Assembly (NCBI GenBank): GCA_017939155.1
Contig: JAGAZZ010000002.1
Coordinates: 1-59,514, forward strand
Source: Alphaproteobacteria bacterium
Lineage (GTDB): Bacteria > Pseudomonadota > Alphaproteobacteria > RF32 > CAG-239
Reading direction: 5' to 3'
DNA length: 59,514 bases
Both the position numbers and the translations under genes were made by a program. Positions 27,006-37,752 of the stretch are shown piece by piece. The notes under the pieces were generated by a model that worked only from the letters and a program-made list of their open reading frames with translations, ran no database searches and was not told where the DNA came from. How positions within the stretch are numbered: the first letter of the stretch is position 1; each line of letters begins with the position of its first letter.

Positions 27006-27323
27006 ATGGAATTTGAAAACAAAACCCTGAATATTGAACAAACCAACACAAACGGCGTCTTAGTTTGCAAATTAACCGGTTGGCTTGACCCGAACACAAC
27101 GCCGAAATTGGAAGAAGAAATTAATTTAGCCGGTGTAAAAGAGCTTGTTTTTGATATGCAAAATGTCGAATATGTTTTTTCGGCAGGGCTCAGAGCCTTT
27201 TTATATTTTGAAAAAATGATGAAAGCATCCGGCGGAACAATGAAACTTATCAATGTCTCGGATTTTATCAAATCAATTTTTGAGATGGTCGGCTTTCAAG
27301 AAATTATTGAAAATACTAAATGA
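27006..27323 (+). CDS. STAS-domain anti-sigma factor antagonist (RsbV-like)
   Basis: The 105-residue protein is a single STAS domain with the family strand VCKLTGWLDP and a conserved phosphorylatable Ser59 in VFSAGLRAF. Such proteins are phosphorylated by an RsbW-type kinase and released by a PP2C phosphatase. The stop overlaps the start of the phosphatase gene (ATGA), so the two are translationally coupled, which supports their working together. Confidence 0.9.
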   Translation: MEFENKTLNIEQTNTNGVLVCKLTGWLDPNTTPKLEEEINLAGVKELVFDMQNVEYVFSAGLRAFLYFEKMMKASGGTMKLINVSDFIKSIFEMVGFQEIIENTK

Positions 27324-29671
27324 TTTGTAAAAGTAGAAAATGGCTGAAAAAGCAATCTTTGGCTTTTAAAATAAGCTTGGGCGTTTTACTATGTTCGTTT
27401 ATGGGCGTTGTTATTCTGTTAAGCATTGTGACAAAGCGCTCTGAAACCATAATCAAGGAACAAATCCTTAAACACTCGCAACATACTATCAGTGCATCGG
27501 TTGAAAATATCAGCCATTTAATAACCAAAACCGAACAAGCTTTAAGAGCCTTAAGAAACACTTTAAACCAACTTGATACGGATGATACGGAATCTATTGA
27601 AATCGCCCTGAAATCAACCATTAAGGCAATCCATAATTCAGGATTTAACTTATCCCATGTTGCTATATATTCTTTTCCTTCTAAAACAGCCGCTTGGGGA
27701 AAATTTTATTCAGCCTATGCCCAAGACGGCGAGTTTTTTTACAAAAACGAAGAAAACAAAAATTTTTATAAAGAATTTCCTTGGTTGAAAGATGTTGAAA
27801 AAGAAGAAAAAATTGTTTGGTCTGAACCCTACGTCAGCCCGAACAGCCCGACGCCCAGAATGGTCATCACTTGCGTTTTGCCTTTTAAATTTCAAAAAAC
27901 AGACGATTTTACCGGACTTGTTTCAATTTCAATTGATTTAGATAATATCAGGCAATATCTTGACAAGTCGCCGTTTCAAGACGAAGGAGAACTTGTCCTT
28001 CTCTCTAAAAAAGGGTTGTATATAACCCATCCTAATCCGAAAATAAATATGAAAACGTCTATTTATGAATTAGCCGAAAAGCTGAATAATAAAAAGTTAT
28101 ACCAAATAGGTCAAAAAGTCCTCTCCGGACAATCCGGTTATACCCAAATGCCGTTTTCTTCCGTTTATGAAGCCCCGACAGTTTTCTTTTATGCACCGAT
28201 ACCTTTGCTTAATTGGGGATTGTGTTTAATTTATTCAAAAAAACAGTTGTTTAAACCGGTATATGATTTGCAGATAATGATAATTGTTTCAGCAATTGCC
28301 GGAATTTTAATTATGCTGTTTTTAATTGATAAAATTTGCTATTATTCAACGCGGCCGCTGCAAAATTTGGCAAAAGTGGCAATGCAGTACGGCAAAGGGG
28401 ATTTTTCTCAAAATGTTTCCGAATTGCGTTCAGGTGATGAAATCGGAACGCTGTCAGATGCTTTTGGTAATATGCGCACTAATCTGCTGGAATATATCAA
28501 AAAAGAAACAATGCAGGCTGCCGAAAAGCAAAAAGACTTAAGTGAACTTGAAATCGCCAAACAAATCCAGCTCTCGGCACTTCCGGCAGATTTTCCCGAA
28601 CATGAATTGTTTGATATTAGCGCTTTAATGATTCCGGCCAAGCAGATTGGCGGAGATTTTTATGATTTCTTTTTCTTAAATCAACATAAAATAGCGCTCG
28701 TTATAGCCGATGTTTCCGGCAAAGGAATTTCCGCTGCGCTATATATGATGCGCGCTCAGGAAGTTATCAAACACACCGCAAGATATACTAAATCCGTTGC
28801 TAAAATTTTTGAACGGGCTAATAATATCTTATGCGAAGGCAATAAAACCTGTATGTTTGTGACCGCCTTTCTTGCTGTCATTAATCTGCAAACCGGAGAA
28901 ATGGAATATGTCAATGCCGGACATTTACCGCCGTTTTTAGTGGATGAAACCGGTTGTACGCCGATTCCTTTAAAACAAAATTTTGTTTTAGGCGTAAGGT
29001 CGGGATGCGTTTATAAAAAAGAAAAACTTAAGCTGAAGCCAAACAGCCGGCTGTTTCTATATACGGATGGCATTACCGAAGCTCAAAATCTTCAAGGTCA
29101 GTTTTATGGGCAAAAACGGTTGCATACAGTTTTAGAAAAAAATTCTCCAACTCCTCAAAAAACTATTCAAAATGTCATCACGGATATTCGTCATTTTGCT
29201 AACAATGCGCCGCAATCTGACGATATTACAATGTTGTCTTTTCTTTATCGCAAGCAAGATACAAACGATTTGACCATAAAAGCAGACATCAAAGAACTGC
29301 ATAACGTGCTGGCATTTATAGAACACGATATGAAACACAAAAAAATAACGCCGGAAATTCGCTCTAAAATAATCGTTATCGCTGAAGAACTGTTTAGCAA
29401 TATTGCGTTATACGCGTATGAAACAAATGGTATGGTTCGCATTAAAACCTCAATACAAGAGGAAAACTACTGCCTGACATTTGTTGATAACGGCAAGCCT
29501 TATAATCCGCTAAAACACCAACAGCCGGATATTTCAAAACCGGTGGCGCAAAGGTCAGTCGGCGGGCTGGGGATATTCATTGCCAAAAACATGGCAGATA
29601 GCATAGAATATGTATACCAAAACAATGAAAATGTATTAGAGGTAAAAGTAAAAATAAAGAAAATTTTATAA
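27320..29671 (+). CDS. Cache-HAMP-PP2C phosphatase with C-terminal RsbW-like kinase
   Basis: The 783-residue inner-membrane sensor has a first membrane segment (about residues 13-38), a periplasmic Cache-type sensor (40-310), a second segment (315-340), a HAMP linker (340-395) and a SpoIIE/PP2C phosphatase domain (about 420-640) with GGDFYDFF, DVSGKGISAA, DGITEA and DDITML. A C-terminal HATPase domain (about 655-783) has the N box AEELFSNIALYAYE, FVDNGKPYNPL and GGLGIFIAKNMA. This joins an RsbU-like phosphatase and an RsbW-like kinase, both acting on the STAS partner encoded just upstream. No sigma factor gene is nearby, so the output may be a distant sigma factor or another target. Confidence 0.88.
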   Translation: MICKSRKWLKKQSLAFKISLGVLLCSFMGVVILLSIVTKRSETIIKEQILKHSQHTISASVENISHLITKTEQALRALRNTLNQLDTDDTESIEIALKSTIKAIHNSGFNLSHVAIYSFPSKTAAWGKFYSAYAQDGEFFYKNEENKNFYKEFPWLKDVEKEEKIVWSEPYVSPNSPTPRMVITCVLPFKFQKTDDFTGLVSISIDLDNIRQYLDKSPFQDEGELVLLSKKGLYITHPNPKINMKTSIYELAEKLNNKKLYQIGQKVLSGQSGYTQMPFSSVYEAPTVFFYAPIPLLNWGLCLIYSKKQLFKPVYDLQIMIIVSAIAGILIMLFLIDKICYYSTRPLQNLAKVAMQYGKGDFSQNVSELRSGDEIGTLSDAFGNMRTNLLEYIKKETMQAAEKQKDLSELEIAKQIQLSALPADFPEHELFDISALMIPAKQIGGDFYDFFFLNQHKIALVIADVSGKGISAALYMMRAQEVIKHTARYTKSVAKIFERANNILCEGNKTCMFVTAFLAVINLQTGEMEYVNAGHLPPFLVDETGCTPIPLKQNFVLGVRSGCVYKKEKLKLKPNSRLFLYTDGITEAQNLQGQFYGQKRLHTVLEKNSPTPQKTIQNVITDIRHFANNAPQSDDITMLSFLYRKQDTNDLTIKADIKELHNVLAFIEHDMKHKKITPEIRSKIIVIAEELFSNIALYAYETNGMVRIKTSIQEENYCLTFVDNGKPYNPLKHQQPDISKPVAQRSVGGLGIFIAKNMADSIEYVYQNNENVLEVKVKIKKIL

Positions 29672-29727
29672 ATCAGATAATGTTAAACCAAAATATTTTA
29701 TATTATTCAGCCCCTTGGTCAAAATGA

Positions 29728-32034
29728 TTAGTTTTCTATTGCCACATCAAAAGAAACGGTTGACACACGTCCCATCTCATCAACCGCTTTAACGATGTTT
29801 TGTCCGATAATAGGCGTTATCTCTAAAATTTCTTCAGGTTTGGTCATCCCAGCCAAACGATTGTTGGCAAACCAATAAATATGTTGCGTGTCAGTATCGG
29901 CAATGGCTTTTAAAACAATCTTTTCCTCATTAATTTTATAAGAACGAAATAAAAAACGACTATGCTCTGCCGGCAGTACAATTTGCGGTGCTTTGCCAAC
30001 CAACATCGGCTCAACATAAGCGCAGTCTTCGCCAAACGCCGGAGGTCTTCTAATGCGGATACCGGCTTTGGCATACGCTTCCAAAACATCAGACGTCCAA
30101 AAATTATAACTCTTAAGCACGGTTTTCGGCGGTTCATGGCGGCAAGCTCTCAAGCCGGTTTTAACATCAAGGGCAATCAGTCTGGTGACGTTAGAAACTT
30201 TAATGGACGAAACGCCGGGGATAAAATAAGACTTGGTCTTTTTTTCACAAAAGGCGTTGGCAATATCGCCCGTGTCTTTGCAAACATCAACCTCAGCCAA
30301 ATTTAAATCTTTATCAGGCAAAAGCTTTTTAGGCATTTGCTTTTGACCGGAGAGGGTGTTAATCAGCCGAAACATAAGAGGGGCTGCCATATCCCTGCCG
30401 ACAAAGGCGTGATTTGGTTCACCATTAAAATTCCCGACCCAAACCGCCACGACGTATGCTCCCGCAACCCCTACGCTCCAAGCATCTTTATAAGCATAAG
30501 AAGTGCCGGTTTTCCAAGAAACCGGAAAATCAGGATAGTCCGGAGATTGGTTTTGGCTAAGCATATAAAGCGTTAAAAAAGCCGCCTCCGGAGTCAAAAG
30601 CTTCTGAGAAGTTGTTTTTTGATTTTTTAAAAAACGAAGTTCTTGAAACTCTCCCCGGTTATAAAGCATGGCATACATTGCCCCTAAATCTGCCATAGAA
30701 ACTTCAACCCCGCCCAGCGCCATTGCCAAGCCGTAAAAAGAAGCGCGTTTGAGTTTTTTAATCCCGCATTTTTGCAATAAATCATAAAAGTTGTCTTCTT
30801 TAACCTTAAACAGCAAATCAACTGCCGGAATATTGCGGCTCTTTGTCAGTGCCTCGGTTGCGTTAACCAGCCCCATAAAAGAATAATCAAAATTTTCCGG
30901 CGTATAGACACCATAGCTTTTAGGGACATCTTTTAACATACTGAGCGGATGGATAATTCCTTTTTCTAAAGCCAACGCATAAATAAAAGGTTTAAGAGCA
31001 GACCCCGGCGAGCGCAAGGACGAAATGCCGTCAACCTGTCCGTATATGTTTTTGTTAAAGAAATCCGCCGAACCCACATACGCCAAAATATCCATATTTT
31101 GCGCATCAATCACCAGCGCCGCCGCATTGTAAACCCCGAGCCGGTTATTTTCACGCACATAGTTTTGCAAAATCTGCGTTGCCTCCTGATGAAGGTTTTT
31201 ATCTAACGTCGTTTTAACCTCACCCGCGCTATTCTTTAAAACCATCCGGACAAAATGCGGCGCATAATGCGGCAAATAAACCCCGCTGGCAAGCTTCATA
31301 TCTAAAAAGCGGTTTTGCGGATGTTTATATGTTTTAAGCCAAAGCTCTTTAAGGCGGTCGTAAGCAATACGGTTGGCTTCTTTGCCAAGAGATGTTAAGA
31401 GTGTTCGTTTGCCAGGATTTTGCGGGATAACTGTTAAAGCCATAATTTGCGGCAAGCTAAGCTCAAAAACCGGGGTTTCAAAATAAATCAGGGACGCCGC
31501 GCCAATCCCTTCAATATTTCCGCCGTATGGCGCAAGGTTAAAATAGGCTTCCAAAATCTCCTCTTTGCTATAAAACAGCTCAATTTGCAAAGCTCGGAGC
31601 ATTTGTTCAAGCTTTCCTGAAATGGTTGACGAATCAATATCAAAAACAAGGCGCGCCACCTGCATTGAAATTGTCGAAGCCCCTTGCTTACGACCGCCTG
31701 TCGCCATATCATACAGCGCTCGGAAAACGCTAAACGGGTTAACCCCGAAATGGTAATAAAACATTTTATCTTCATAAAGCAAAAGCATTTGCTTGGCTTC
31801 ATCAGGAATTTTATCAGCGGGGACATATAAGCGGTATTTATCATCTAAACTCAGCGTCAGTTGTAAAAGTTTGTCGTCTTTATCATAAACGGCTGAGGAA
31901 AAACTGTATTTTTCCCATAAATCCGGTTTGGGAACAAAGCACAATAAAGCGCCGTACAAAACAACAATGCCTAAAATAAAGCCAAGCCGGCGTTTATTAA
32001 AAAATAACGCAATATGACAAATAACGCTATTCAC
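29728..32034 (-). CDS. pbpC: Penicillin-binding protein 1C
   Basis: PbpC is a bifunctional peptidoglycan glycosyltransferase/transpeptidase. The 768-residue product has an N-terminal membrane anchor (residues about 15-33), a GT51 domain with catalytic Glu88 in YEDKMF and QGASTISMQVARL, and a transpeptidase domain with SALK at 345-348 (active Ser), SRN and KTGTS. The C-terminal BiPBP_C domain (from about 700) is present. The GTG start at 32034 overlaps the stop of the alpha-2-macroglobulin gene; a longer frame would run far into it. The pair matches the yfhM-pbpC operon of E. coli. Confidence 0.93.
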   Translation of the reverse strand: MNSVICHIALFFNKRRLGFILGIVVLYGALLCFVPKPDLWEKYSFSSAVYDKDDKLLQLTLSLDDKYRLYVPADKIPDEAKQMLLLYEDKMFYYHFGVNPFSVFRALYDMATGGRKQGASTISMQVARLVFDIDSSTISGKLEQMLRALQIELFYSKEEILEAYFNLAPYGGNIEGIGAASLIYFETPVFELSLPQIMALTVIPQNPGKRTLLTSLGKEANRIAYDRLKELWLKTYKHPQNRFLDMKLASGVYLPHYAPHFVRMVLKNSAGEVKTTLDKNLHQEATQILQNYVRENNRLGVYNAAALVIDAQNMDILAYVGSADFFNKNIYGQVDGISSLRSPGSALKPFIYALALEKGIIHPLSMLKDVPKSYGVYTPENFDYSFMGLVNATEALTKSRNIPAVDLLFKVKEDNFYDLLQKCGIKKLKRASFYGLAMALGGVEVSMADLGAMYAMLYNRGEFQELRFLKNQKTTSQKLLTPEAAFLTLYMLSQNQSPDYPDFPVSWKTGTSYAYKDAWSVGVAGAYVVAVWVGNFNGEPNHAFVGRDMAAPLMFRLINTLSGQKQMPKKLLPDKDLNLAEVDVCKDTGDIANAFCEKKTKSYFIPGVSSIKVSNVTRLIALDVKTGLRACRHEPPKTVLKSYNFWTSDVLEAYAKAGIRIRRPPAFGEDCAYVEPMLVGKAPQIVLPAEHSRFLFRSYKINEEKIVLKAIADTDTQHIYWFANNRLAGMTKPEEILEITPIIGQNIVKAVDEMGRVSTVSFDVAIEN

Positions 32035-35000
32035 CGGAAATAATGACTCCGGTTGCCGAATTAGCCCGAACCAACGGCATATAAAGAGCTTCACCGTAAA
32101 CCGGCGGCAAAACAAAACGTCCCTCGGCAACAACTCTGACTTTATAGCTGATTTCATTCAGAGCATTATCAGCCGAAGTTTGCACCACAACTCTGTCTTC
32201 GCGGACATCAACGCTGTCAGGTGTTCTATCAGAAGTGACACTGTCATCAATAACCTCAAAACATCCCGGCAATAAATCAACAATTGCCACATCGTTAATC
32301 CGTTGGTTGGAAAGACCGCGATAACGAATCTTGACCGTCAGTTCATCGCCGTTTTTAACTAAAGTAACCGGCTCTTTTTTGTCGTTATAGATAAATTTTT
32401 CTATTTCCAGCCCCTGAGCCAAAGCTTTAACTTCTCCTTTTACAAAACCTTGTTGCGAAACCATATAGTAGAAAGGCTTGTTGGCAGAAGCTTTAATCTC
32501 TTTTGTTTGCGGGGTAAACGTTGCCGTCGCAAAGGGGGCGTTGACAACAGGTGTCATCCCGTCAAAAGAAATTTGGCTGTCAGCAACATCATCCTGCATA
32601 TTGTTTAATGTCAAAAGAGCAAAAGCGGCGCTTGTCGTATCAAACCGACCATCGTTTAACAGCTCTAAAAGCTTGTCAATGTGTTCTTTCGAACTGAATT
32701 TTTTGTTTTGACCGAAATGGGTGGTCATTAAATAGGCGTTGATAACATTTTCATCTTCCCTTCTGCGGTTGGATTGATAAAGTCCGGCAAGTTCGGATGC
32801 CTTGTTTTCATCTTGCAATAACTTATAGCTTGCCGCCATAAAAGACGCCGCCAAACTGTTTTTCCACGTCTTGGCATATTTTTGCTCATAAAACTGCTCC
32901 AGCTTGAGCAAATAGTTTGTTGTAATCTCTCCGTTTAAGGTCAAAACATAAATGCTGTACGCTACCACAAAATCATCTAGTACATAAGGGGTGCGGCTTG
33001 CCGTTTCTTTACAATATCCCAAAGCTTTTTTTAACATATCAGAAGATACAGGCATCCCCAACTCTTTTGCTTTAAGCAGGAAATGGGTCGCATAAACCGA
33101 GTCATATTCATCAGCCGGCAGCCAAGTTGAACTCCAAGCTCTGAAGCCGCCGTTTATAAGTTGCCGCTCTGAAAGTTTTTGCAACACGTCATCAAACACG
33201 CCGTAAATGTCAAAGTCTTTAATGAGCTCAGGGCGCTTAAAAAAGATTTCCATTGCGGGAAAAATTCTGCTGACAGATTGTTCTGTGCAAAAATAAGGGA
33301 ATTTATCCAAATATTTCAAAAGACCTGTTGCTAAAACCAACGGTGAAGAAGAAGCCGAAAGCTGTTGAACCCGAAAATCATCATATAAATTCTCAATTTT
33401 ATCAAACGTTACGTTCCTCTTAGCCCGCCCCAAGGCAAAATGGCTGGAATAAGACACCGCCGGACGCACGCTCATCTGATAAGTCAGACCGGACAGATGT
33501 CCAGATTTGTCTTTAACCTGAAAATGTAAAGCTTTGGCACCGGCTTTAGCAAGCGCTTTGAGGCGAAACTTAACCAAACTTTCTTTATCAGGTGCGAGTA
33601 TAGCCGTTTGCTTGCTTTCTCCGATAATTTCAAACGCGTCATCTGCTTTAAGCTCAATGTCGATATTGTTTTCATCTAAAGGTTCTTCTAAAAGATTGTC
33701 AACGCTAAGCCCGATAACAAACTCATCTCCGAATGAAACAATATAGGGACCACTTGCCGTGAGGGCAAAATCCCCTCGTGACAAAACCGTTGTTTCAGCA
33801 CTGCCAAAACCGTTTTCGGAAACACCGACCGCCATAACCTTAATCTCGCCGTTAAATGTTTCGGGAACCTGATAAGTATATGCCGCGCCATTTTCATCGC
33901 TTTCAAGAATGCCGCTCCAAAACGCAACCGCTTTATCGGTTTTTCTTGCAAACGGATTAAGGTTTTTGGCTAAAGCTTCTTGTTCAAACCCGTCGCCGCC
34001 GCCGCTTGCCGCCAGTGTTCTTAAAAATTTTATATCCGGCATAACCAAATCCATAATTTGCGAGGTCACAACCCGAAGCGCTTTTTTCTTCATAAACGCT
34101 GCCAGAGGATTGGGAAGTTTATAATCCGCCGCTTGCAAAATGCCGCTGTTAACGCCGTAAACAATGATGTTTGCTTTATCATTGGTTTTATATTTGATAA
34201 CAAGAGGGGTGCCTGATTTAACTTTTTGAGGTGCTTCAAGGCTGATATTTAGTTTTCTGGCTTCTTTGTCGATGTTAAACGCCGCCGCGCCATAACTGAG
34301 CGCCGGCAAATAAATTTCTTTGGATTGGACATCGCGGAAAAAAGCAACGTTAAGATAAGCATTGCCTTCAACGCCTTGGGGCAAAACAATCTTCTCCTCA
34401 ACAGAGGTCGTTTGCGTCTTAAACCATTTATAAGCATAAACGTTATCACGTTCAATCGTCATCAGCCCATAGCCTGTATAAGGCGCGGTAATCTGAACAG
34501 AAATAGTATCGCCGGGCTTATATTCATCTCTGTCAAGTTTTAGCCCGAGACCGGCTTCTTTATCCACCTTATGACCTAAGTTGGCTTTGCCTGCAACGCT
34601 ATACTCAACCATAGCCAAAACCAAACCGTCTGTATCTTCAAGCTCTAAAACATACTCACCCGCTTCATCGGTTTTAAGTTTTTCCGTTGAGCCTAAAACC
34701 GAAATGTCGTAAGCTCTTTTGGCGATAAGCTTAAGCTTGGGCACCATCTGATAGCGATAGGTGCCGTCATCCATTTCTTTTAAGCTTGAAACGTAGCTTC
34801 GGCTATATAAGCTCAAAAACAAGCCCTTTTGCTCAATTTTATCAAGCTTGTTGTCAATAGCGATAAATTTAACCTCTCGAGATGAATCTTTATGAATATA
34901 ATCTAAAGCGCCGTTGGCTTTCCAGCCGATAAGAAATTTATTTAAAGAAACCAAGCTTTCTAAGTTTGTTGTAACGCTTCTGCCGCTGCCAAGTTCCAGT

Positions 35001-37519
35001 CCGTCAACAGTAAGATAAAGCCGATAAGCCCCTTGCTCAAATTTTGCTAAATCTATTTCAAACAAGCCTCTTCCGTCCGCGTCTGTCGTTATTTCGGGCA
35101 AATCCTCTTCATAAGGGCGTGCTTTTTGCTTCTCATCACGTTTAGGGTCCCTAAAAGCAAAGCCATCGTATTTCTTAAATGAAAAGTCAGCCGGAACAAG
35201 TCGGTAAGTTGCCGCGAGTTTGTGTCCGACAGCCGGTTTTCCGTATAAATTGGATAAAGAGAACGCGGCTTTAACCATTTTTTCATCAAGCCAGCCGTCA
35301 CCTGCATTGTCAAGCCATTTCCCCTCAATTCTTAAATTATCCGGAGCAAATTCTTTAACTCTGAAAGAAGAGCCTGCAATATAGAGTTTGTCATTATATC
35401 TGCCTTTTGTGTATAACGAAACGGTATACCGACCGGTAAACGCGCTCATCGGAACATTAAAACGCGCCTCCATTAATCCAAAACGGTCACTTTTGAGCTG
35501 ATATGATGCCACCGTATCCCCATAAGGATTGTCAATTTCCAGTGTTACCGGCAGATTAAACGGGACATTTAAATCATTTTGCCGGATTAAAACGCCTAAA
35601 TGAGCTGTTTCGCCCGGACGATAAATGCCGCGGTCGCTAAACACCATTCCCTTAAACGCATCAACGTCAAAATCATATTCGCCGCCCACGTCAAAACGCG
35701 ACATTGCAAGCCGTCTTTTCGCATAAGAAATCGGCAGAAAAGACACGTCATCACCATAAACAACTTTATAGACAACCGCTTTTTTATCTTTTTTTAAATT
35801 AGAAAAATCAGGAATTTTAGCCACACCTTGTTCATTTGTTTTGGCTCTCAAAATAGCAATGCCGTTAGCGCCCAAAACTTCAACCACAGCCCCGCTGAGA
35901 GGTTTTTGCTCAAATATATTGGAGATAAAAACATCATGCGTCTTATCCAAATTATCTTTAACCACAATGCCCAAATCTGTCATAACAATCAGTCTGCTGT
36001 CTTCGGCACTGTAATGGTACTCATCGGCATACCCTCTGAGTTTAAGCAAAAAAATGCCCTTTTTATCCTTAAAAAACTCATTCATATCAAGCGAAGAATA
36101 ATCAGGCTTTGCCGGATGCTTAGGGTAGACATAAAGCTTTTTTTCAAAAATTTCGGCAATATTGTCTTCCGAAAAATCATAATTTTTGAAAAACGGATGA
36201 GTAAAGTCACCGTATGTCTGCGTTGCCAAATGGTTTAAGGTTGAGTTGTCAATCTTGGCAACCGAGAGCCGAAGCTCGTTAACGCCTCTTGACACAAATG
36301 CCAGCTTGCGGCTCCCTTGGCGGGACAATAAAGAACCGCTTAAAGCAATTTCCGCTTGCTTGGGGTAGGGGGTAAACTCTGTTGTTTCAATAACACTAGC
36401 CCCGAGTTCAAACCCTTCAACAGACTGCAAATTTTTACCTATTTTAACAACCAAACAACCGTCTTGGCGGTCTAAATTATATTTAAAGCTATGGTTTTTA
36501 AGCTGTTTTGCTTCGGAAATTTCCGTAAATTCAAGCTTTTTTGCGCCGCTGACTGACCAAATAATGTTTCTTGCTTGATTAAGCGCTTCAGGAAAATTAT
36601 AACAAGGCAAGTCAACATAATAAAGTTCTAAATGCTTGGCTAATATCTCAGGGTTAACCGCCGCCGAGAAATTAACAAAGAAAACCTGCTCGGGGTTGCC
36701 CTCGTTGTAAATAATGCGCGAGGTGACGGAGTTTAACTTAAAATAGCTTTTGCCGTCAGGAATGTTAATTGTAGTGCTGATTGCTTTTTCAATTGTTTTT
36801 TTATTTGTTGTATTACCGGCTCCTTGCACGCTTATTTGCACAAAATCCGCCTCTTTTTTGATTTTAAGCGGTTCGGACATCACGTGCAAAACCGTGTCCG
36901 CCTCGCTTAAGCGATACGAAAAGCCATATTTGCTGCCATCAACGGATTGAACCGAAATCTTTTCTTTTAAATCTTTTGTATCAAGCGGATAATTAAATCT
37001 AAAAGACGCAACCGCGGCTTTGTTGCTAAAATCGCGTGGGTCTTCATAAAATTCGGAAGAAATCACTTCTCCTCTGAAAACCGGTGCCAAAAATGAAAAA
37101 CTTGTCTTTTTTAATTTAATATGCGGGCTAAACAAACTCTTTGGCAAGCGAACATGATATTTAACGCCGGCAAGCCAGTTTTTTTCGGGAATAAATTGTA
37201 ATACAAAGGGAGACAGAAAACGCCAGCTGCCGGAAATAGCCGGAGAAATCTCAATTTTGTCATTTAGTGCTTTGTCGATTTTATCAGCCGCCGCCACCGG
37301 TTGGGAAAAAGAAACCGTTAAAGGTCTGGGGTGTAATTTGTTATCAATAATAAGCGTGTCTTCAGAAAGGGTAATATTGCCAATAGAGGCTTCTATCCGC
37401 TTTTTTGCAAGCAGTTGATAGTTTCCGCTCATTCCAAACCACAATAAAAAGGCAATAAATCCAAGCCCTAAAATACTCCAAACCGCATTTTTTAAAGAAA
37501 ATCCCCATTTTTTAAACAT
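32027..37519 (-). CDS. yfhM: Bacterial alpha-2-macroglobulin (YfhM type)
   Basis: This 1830-residue periplasmic protein is held by an N-terminal membrane segment (about residues 10-28) instead of a lipobox. It traps foreign proteases by a thioester, with the motif CTEQ (Cys1411-Gln1414) and the preceding MG domains. A bait-like region precedes the thioester domain. It is encoded with pbpC, whose partner role is to repair peptidoglycan after attack; the overlap of stop and start (8 bases) supports coupling. GGGGG lies 6 bases ahead of the ATG at 37519. Confidence 0.92.
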   Translation of the reverse strand: MFKKWGFSLKNAVWSILGLGFIAFLLWFGMSGNYQLLAKKRIEASIGNITLSEDTLIIDNKLHPRPLTVSFSQPVAAADKIDKALNDKIEISPAISGSWRFLSPFVLQFIPEKNWLAGVKYHVRLPKSLFSPHIKLKKTSFSFLAPVFRGEVISSEFYEDPRDFSNKAAVASFRFNYPLDTKDLKEKISVQSVDGSKYGFSYRLSEADTVLHVMSEPLKIKKEADFVQISVQGAGNTTNKKTIEKAISTTINIPDGKSYFKLNSVTSRIIYNEGNPEQVFFVNFSAAVNPEILAKHLELYYVDLPCYNFPEALNQARNIIWSVSGAKKLEFTEISEAKQLKNHSFKYNLDRQDGCLVVKIGKNLQSVEGFELGASVIETTEFTPYPKQAEIALSGSLLSRQGSRKLAFVSRGVNELRLSVAKIDNSTLNHLATQTYGDFTHPFFKNYDFSEDNIAEIFEKKLYVYPKHPAKPDYSSLDMNEFFKDKKGIFLLKLRGYADEYHYSAEDSRLIVMTDLGIVVKDNLDKTHDVFISNIFEQKPLSGAVVEVLGANGIAILRAKTNEQGVAKIPDFSNLKKDKKAVVYKVVYGDDVSFLPISYAKRRLAMSRFDVGGEYDFDVDAFKGMVFSDRGIYRPGETAHLGVLIRQNDLNVPFNLPVTLEIDNPYGDTVASYQLKSDRFGLMEARFNVPMSAFTGRYTVSLYTKGRYNDKLYIAGSSFRVKEFAPDNLRIEGKWLDNAGDGWLDEKMVKAAFSLSNLYGKPAVGHKLAATYRLVPADFSFKKYDGFAFRDPKRDEKQKARPYEEDLPEITTDADGRGLFEIDLAKFEQGAYRLYLTVDGLELGSGRSVTTNLESLVSLNKFLIGWKANGALDYIHKDSSREVKFIAIDNKLDKIEQKGLFLSLYSRSYVSSLKEMDDGTYRYQMVPKLKLIAKRAYDISVLGSTEKLKTDEAGEYVLELEDTDGLVLAMVEYSVAGKANLGHKVDKEAGLGLKLDRDEYKPGDTISVQITAPYTGYGLMTIERDNVYAYKWFKTQTTSVEEKIVLPQGVEGNAYLNVAFFRDVQSKEIYLPALSYGAAAFNIDKEARKLNISLEAPQKVKSGTPLVIKYKTNDKANIIVYGVNSGILQAADYKLPNPLAAFMKKKALRVVTSQIMDLVMPDIKFLRTLAASGGGDGFEQEALAKNLNPFARKTDKAVAFWSGILESDENGAAYTYQVPETFNGEIKVMAVGVSENGFGSAETTVLSRGDFALTASGPYIVSFGDEFVIGLSVDNLLEEPLDENNIDIELKADDAFEIIGESKQTAILAPDKESLVKFRLKALAKAGAKALHFQVKDKSGHLSGLTYQMSVRPAVSYSSHFALGRAKRNVTFDKIENLYDDFRVQQLSASSSPLVLATGLLKYLDKFPYFCTEQSVSRIFPAMEIFFKRPELIKDFDIYGVFDDVLQKLSERQLINGGFRAWSSTWLPADEYDSVYATHFLLKAKELGMPVSSDMLKKALGYCKETASRTPYVLDDFVVAYSIYVLTLNGEITTNYLLKLEQFYEQKYAKTWKNSLAASFMAASYKLLQDENKASELAGLYQSNRRREDENVINAYLMTTHFGQNKKFSSKEHIDKLLELLNDGRFDTTSAAFALLTLNNMQDDVADSQISFDGMTPVVNAPFATATFTPQTKEIKASANKPFYYMVSQQGFVKGEVKALAQGLEIEKFIYNDKKEPVTLVKNGDELTVKIRYRGLSNQRINDVAIVDLLPGCFEVIDDSVTSDRTPDSVDVREDRVVVQTSADNALNEISYKVRVVAEGRFVLPPVYGEALYMPLVRANSATGVIISGE

Positions 37520-37688
37520 ATTACCCCCGCTGTAGTTTTTATAAGTATCAATTAGGCTACTTTAGGACCTAAAAATAGTCAATGGCGGTTTTAAAAATAA
37601 TCACGATGTTTTTTATGAATTTATAAATATAAAAGGCATATACCAAAAGAAATATGTAAAACAAAATCCAAACACAAAATATATTTTA

Positions 37689-37716
37689 TTGACATTTTTA
37701 TCAAATCAGGTATATC
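37689..37716 (+). promoter_or_regulatory. Promoter for hppA
   Basis: A perfect TTGACA (37689-37694) is followed after 16 bases by TATATC (37711-37716). The predicted transcript start near 37723 makes the ATG at 37723 unlikely as a start and favours 37753. Confidence 0.65.
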
Positions 37717-37752
37717 ATCTAAATGATAAATAATACTATTTTGGGAGGTTAT

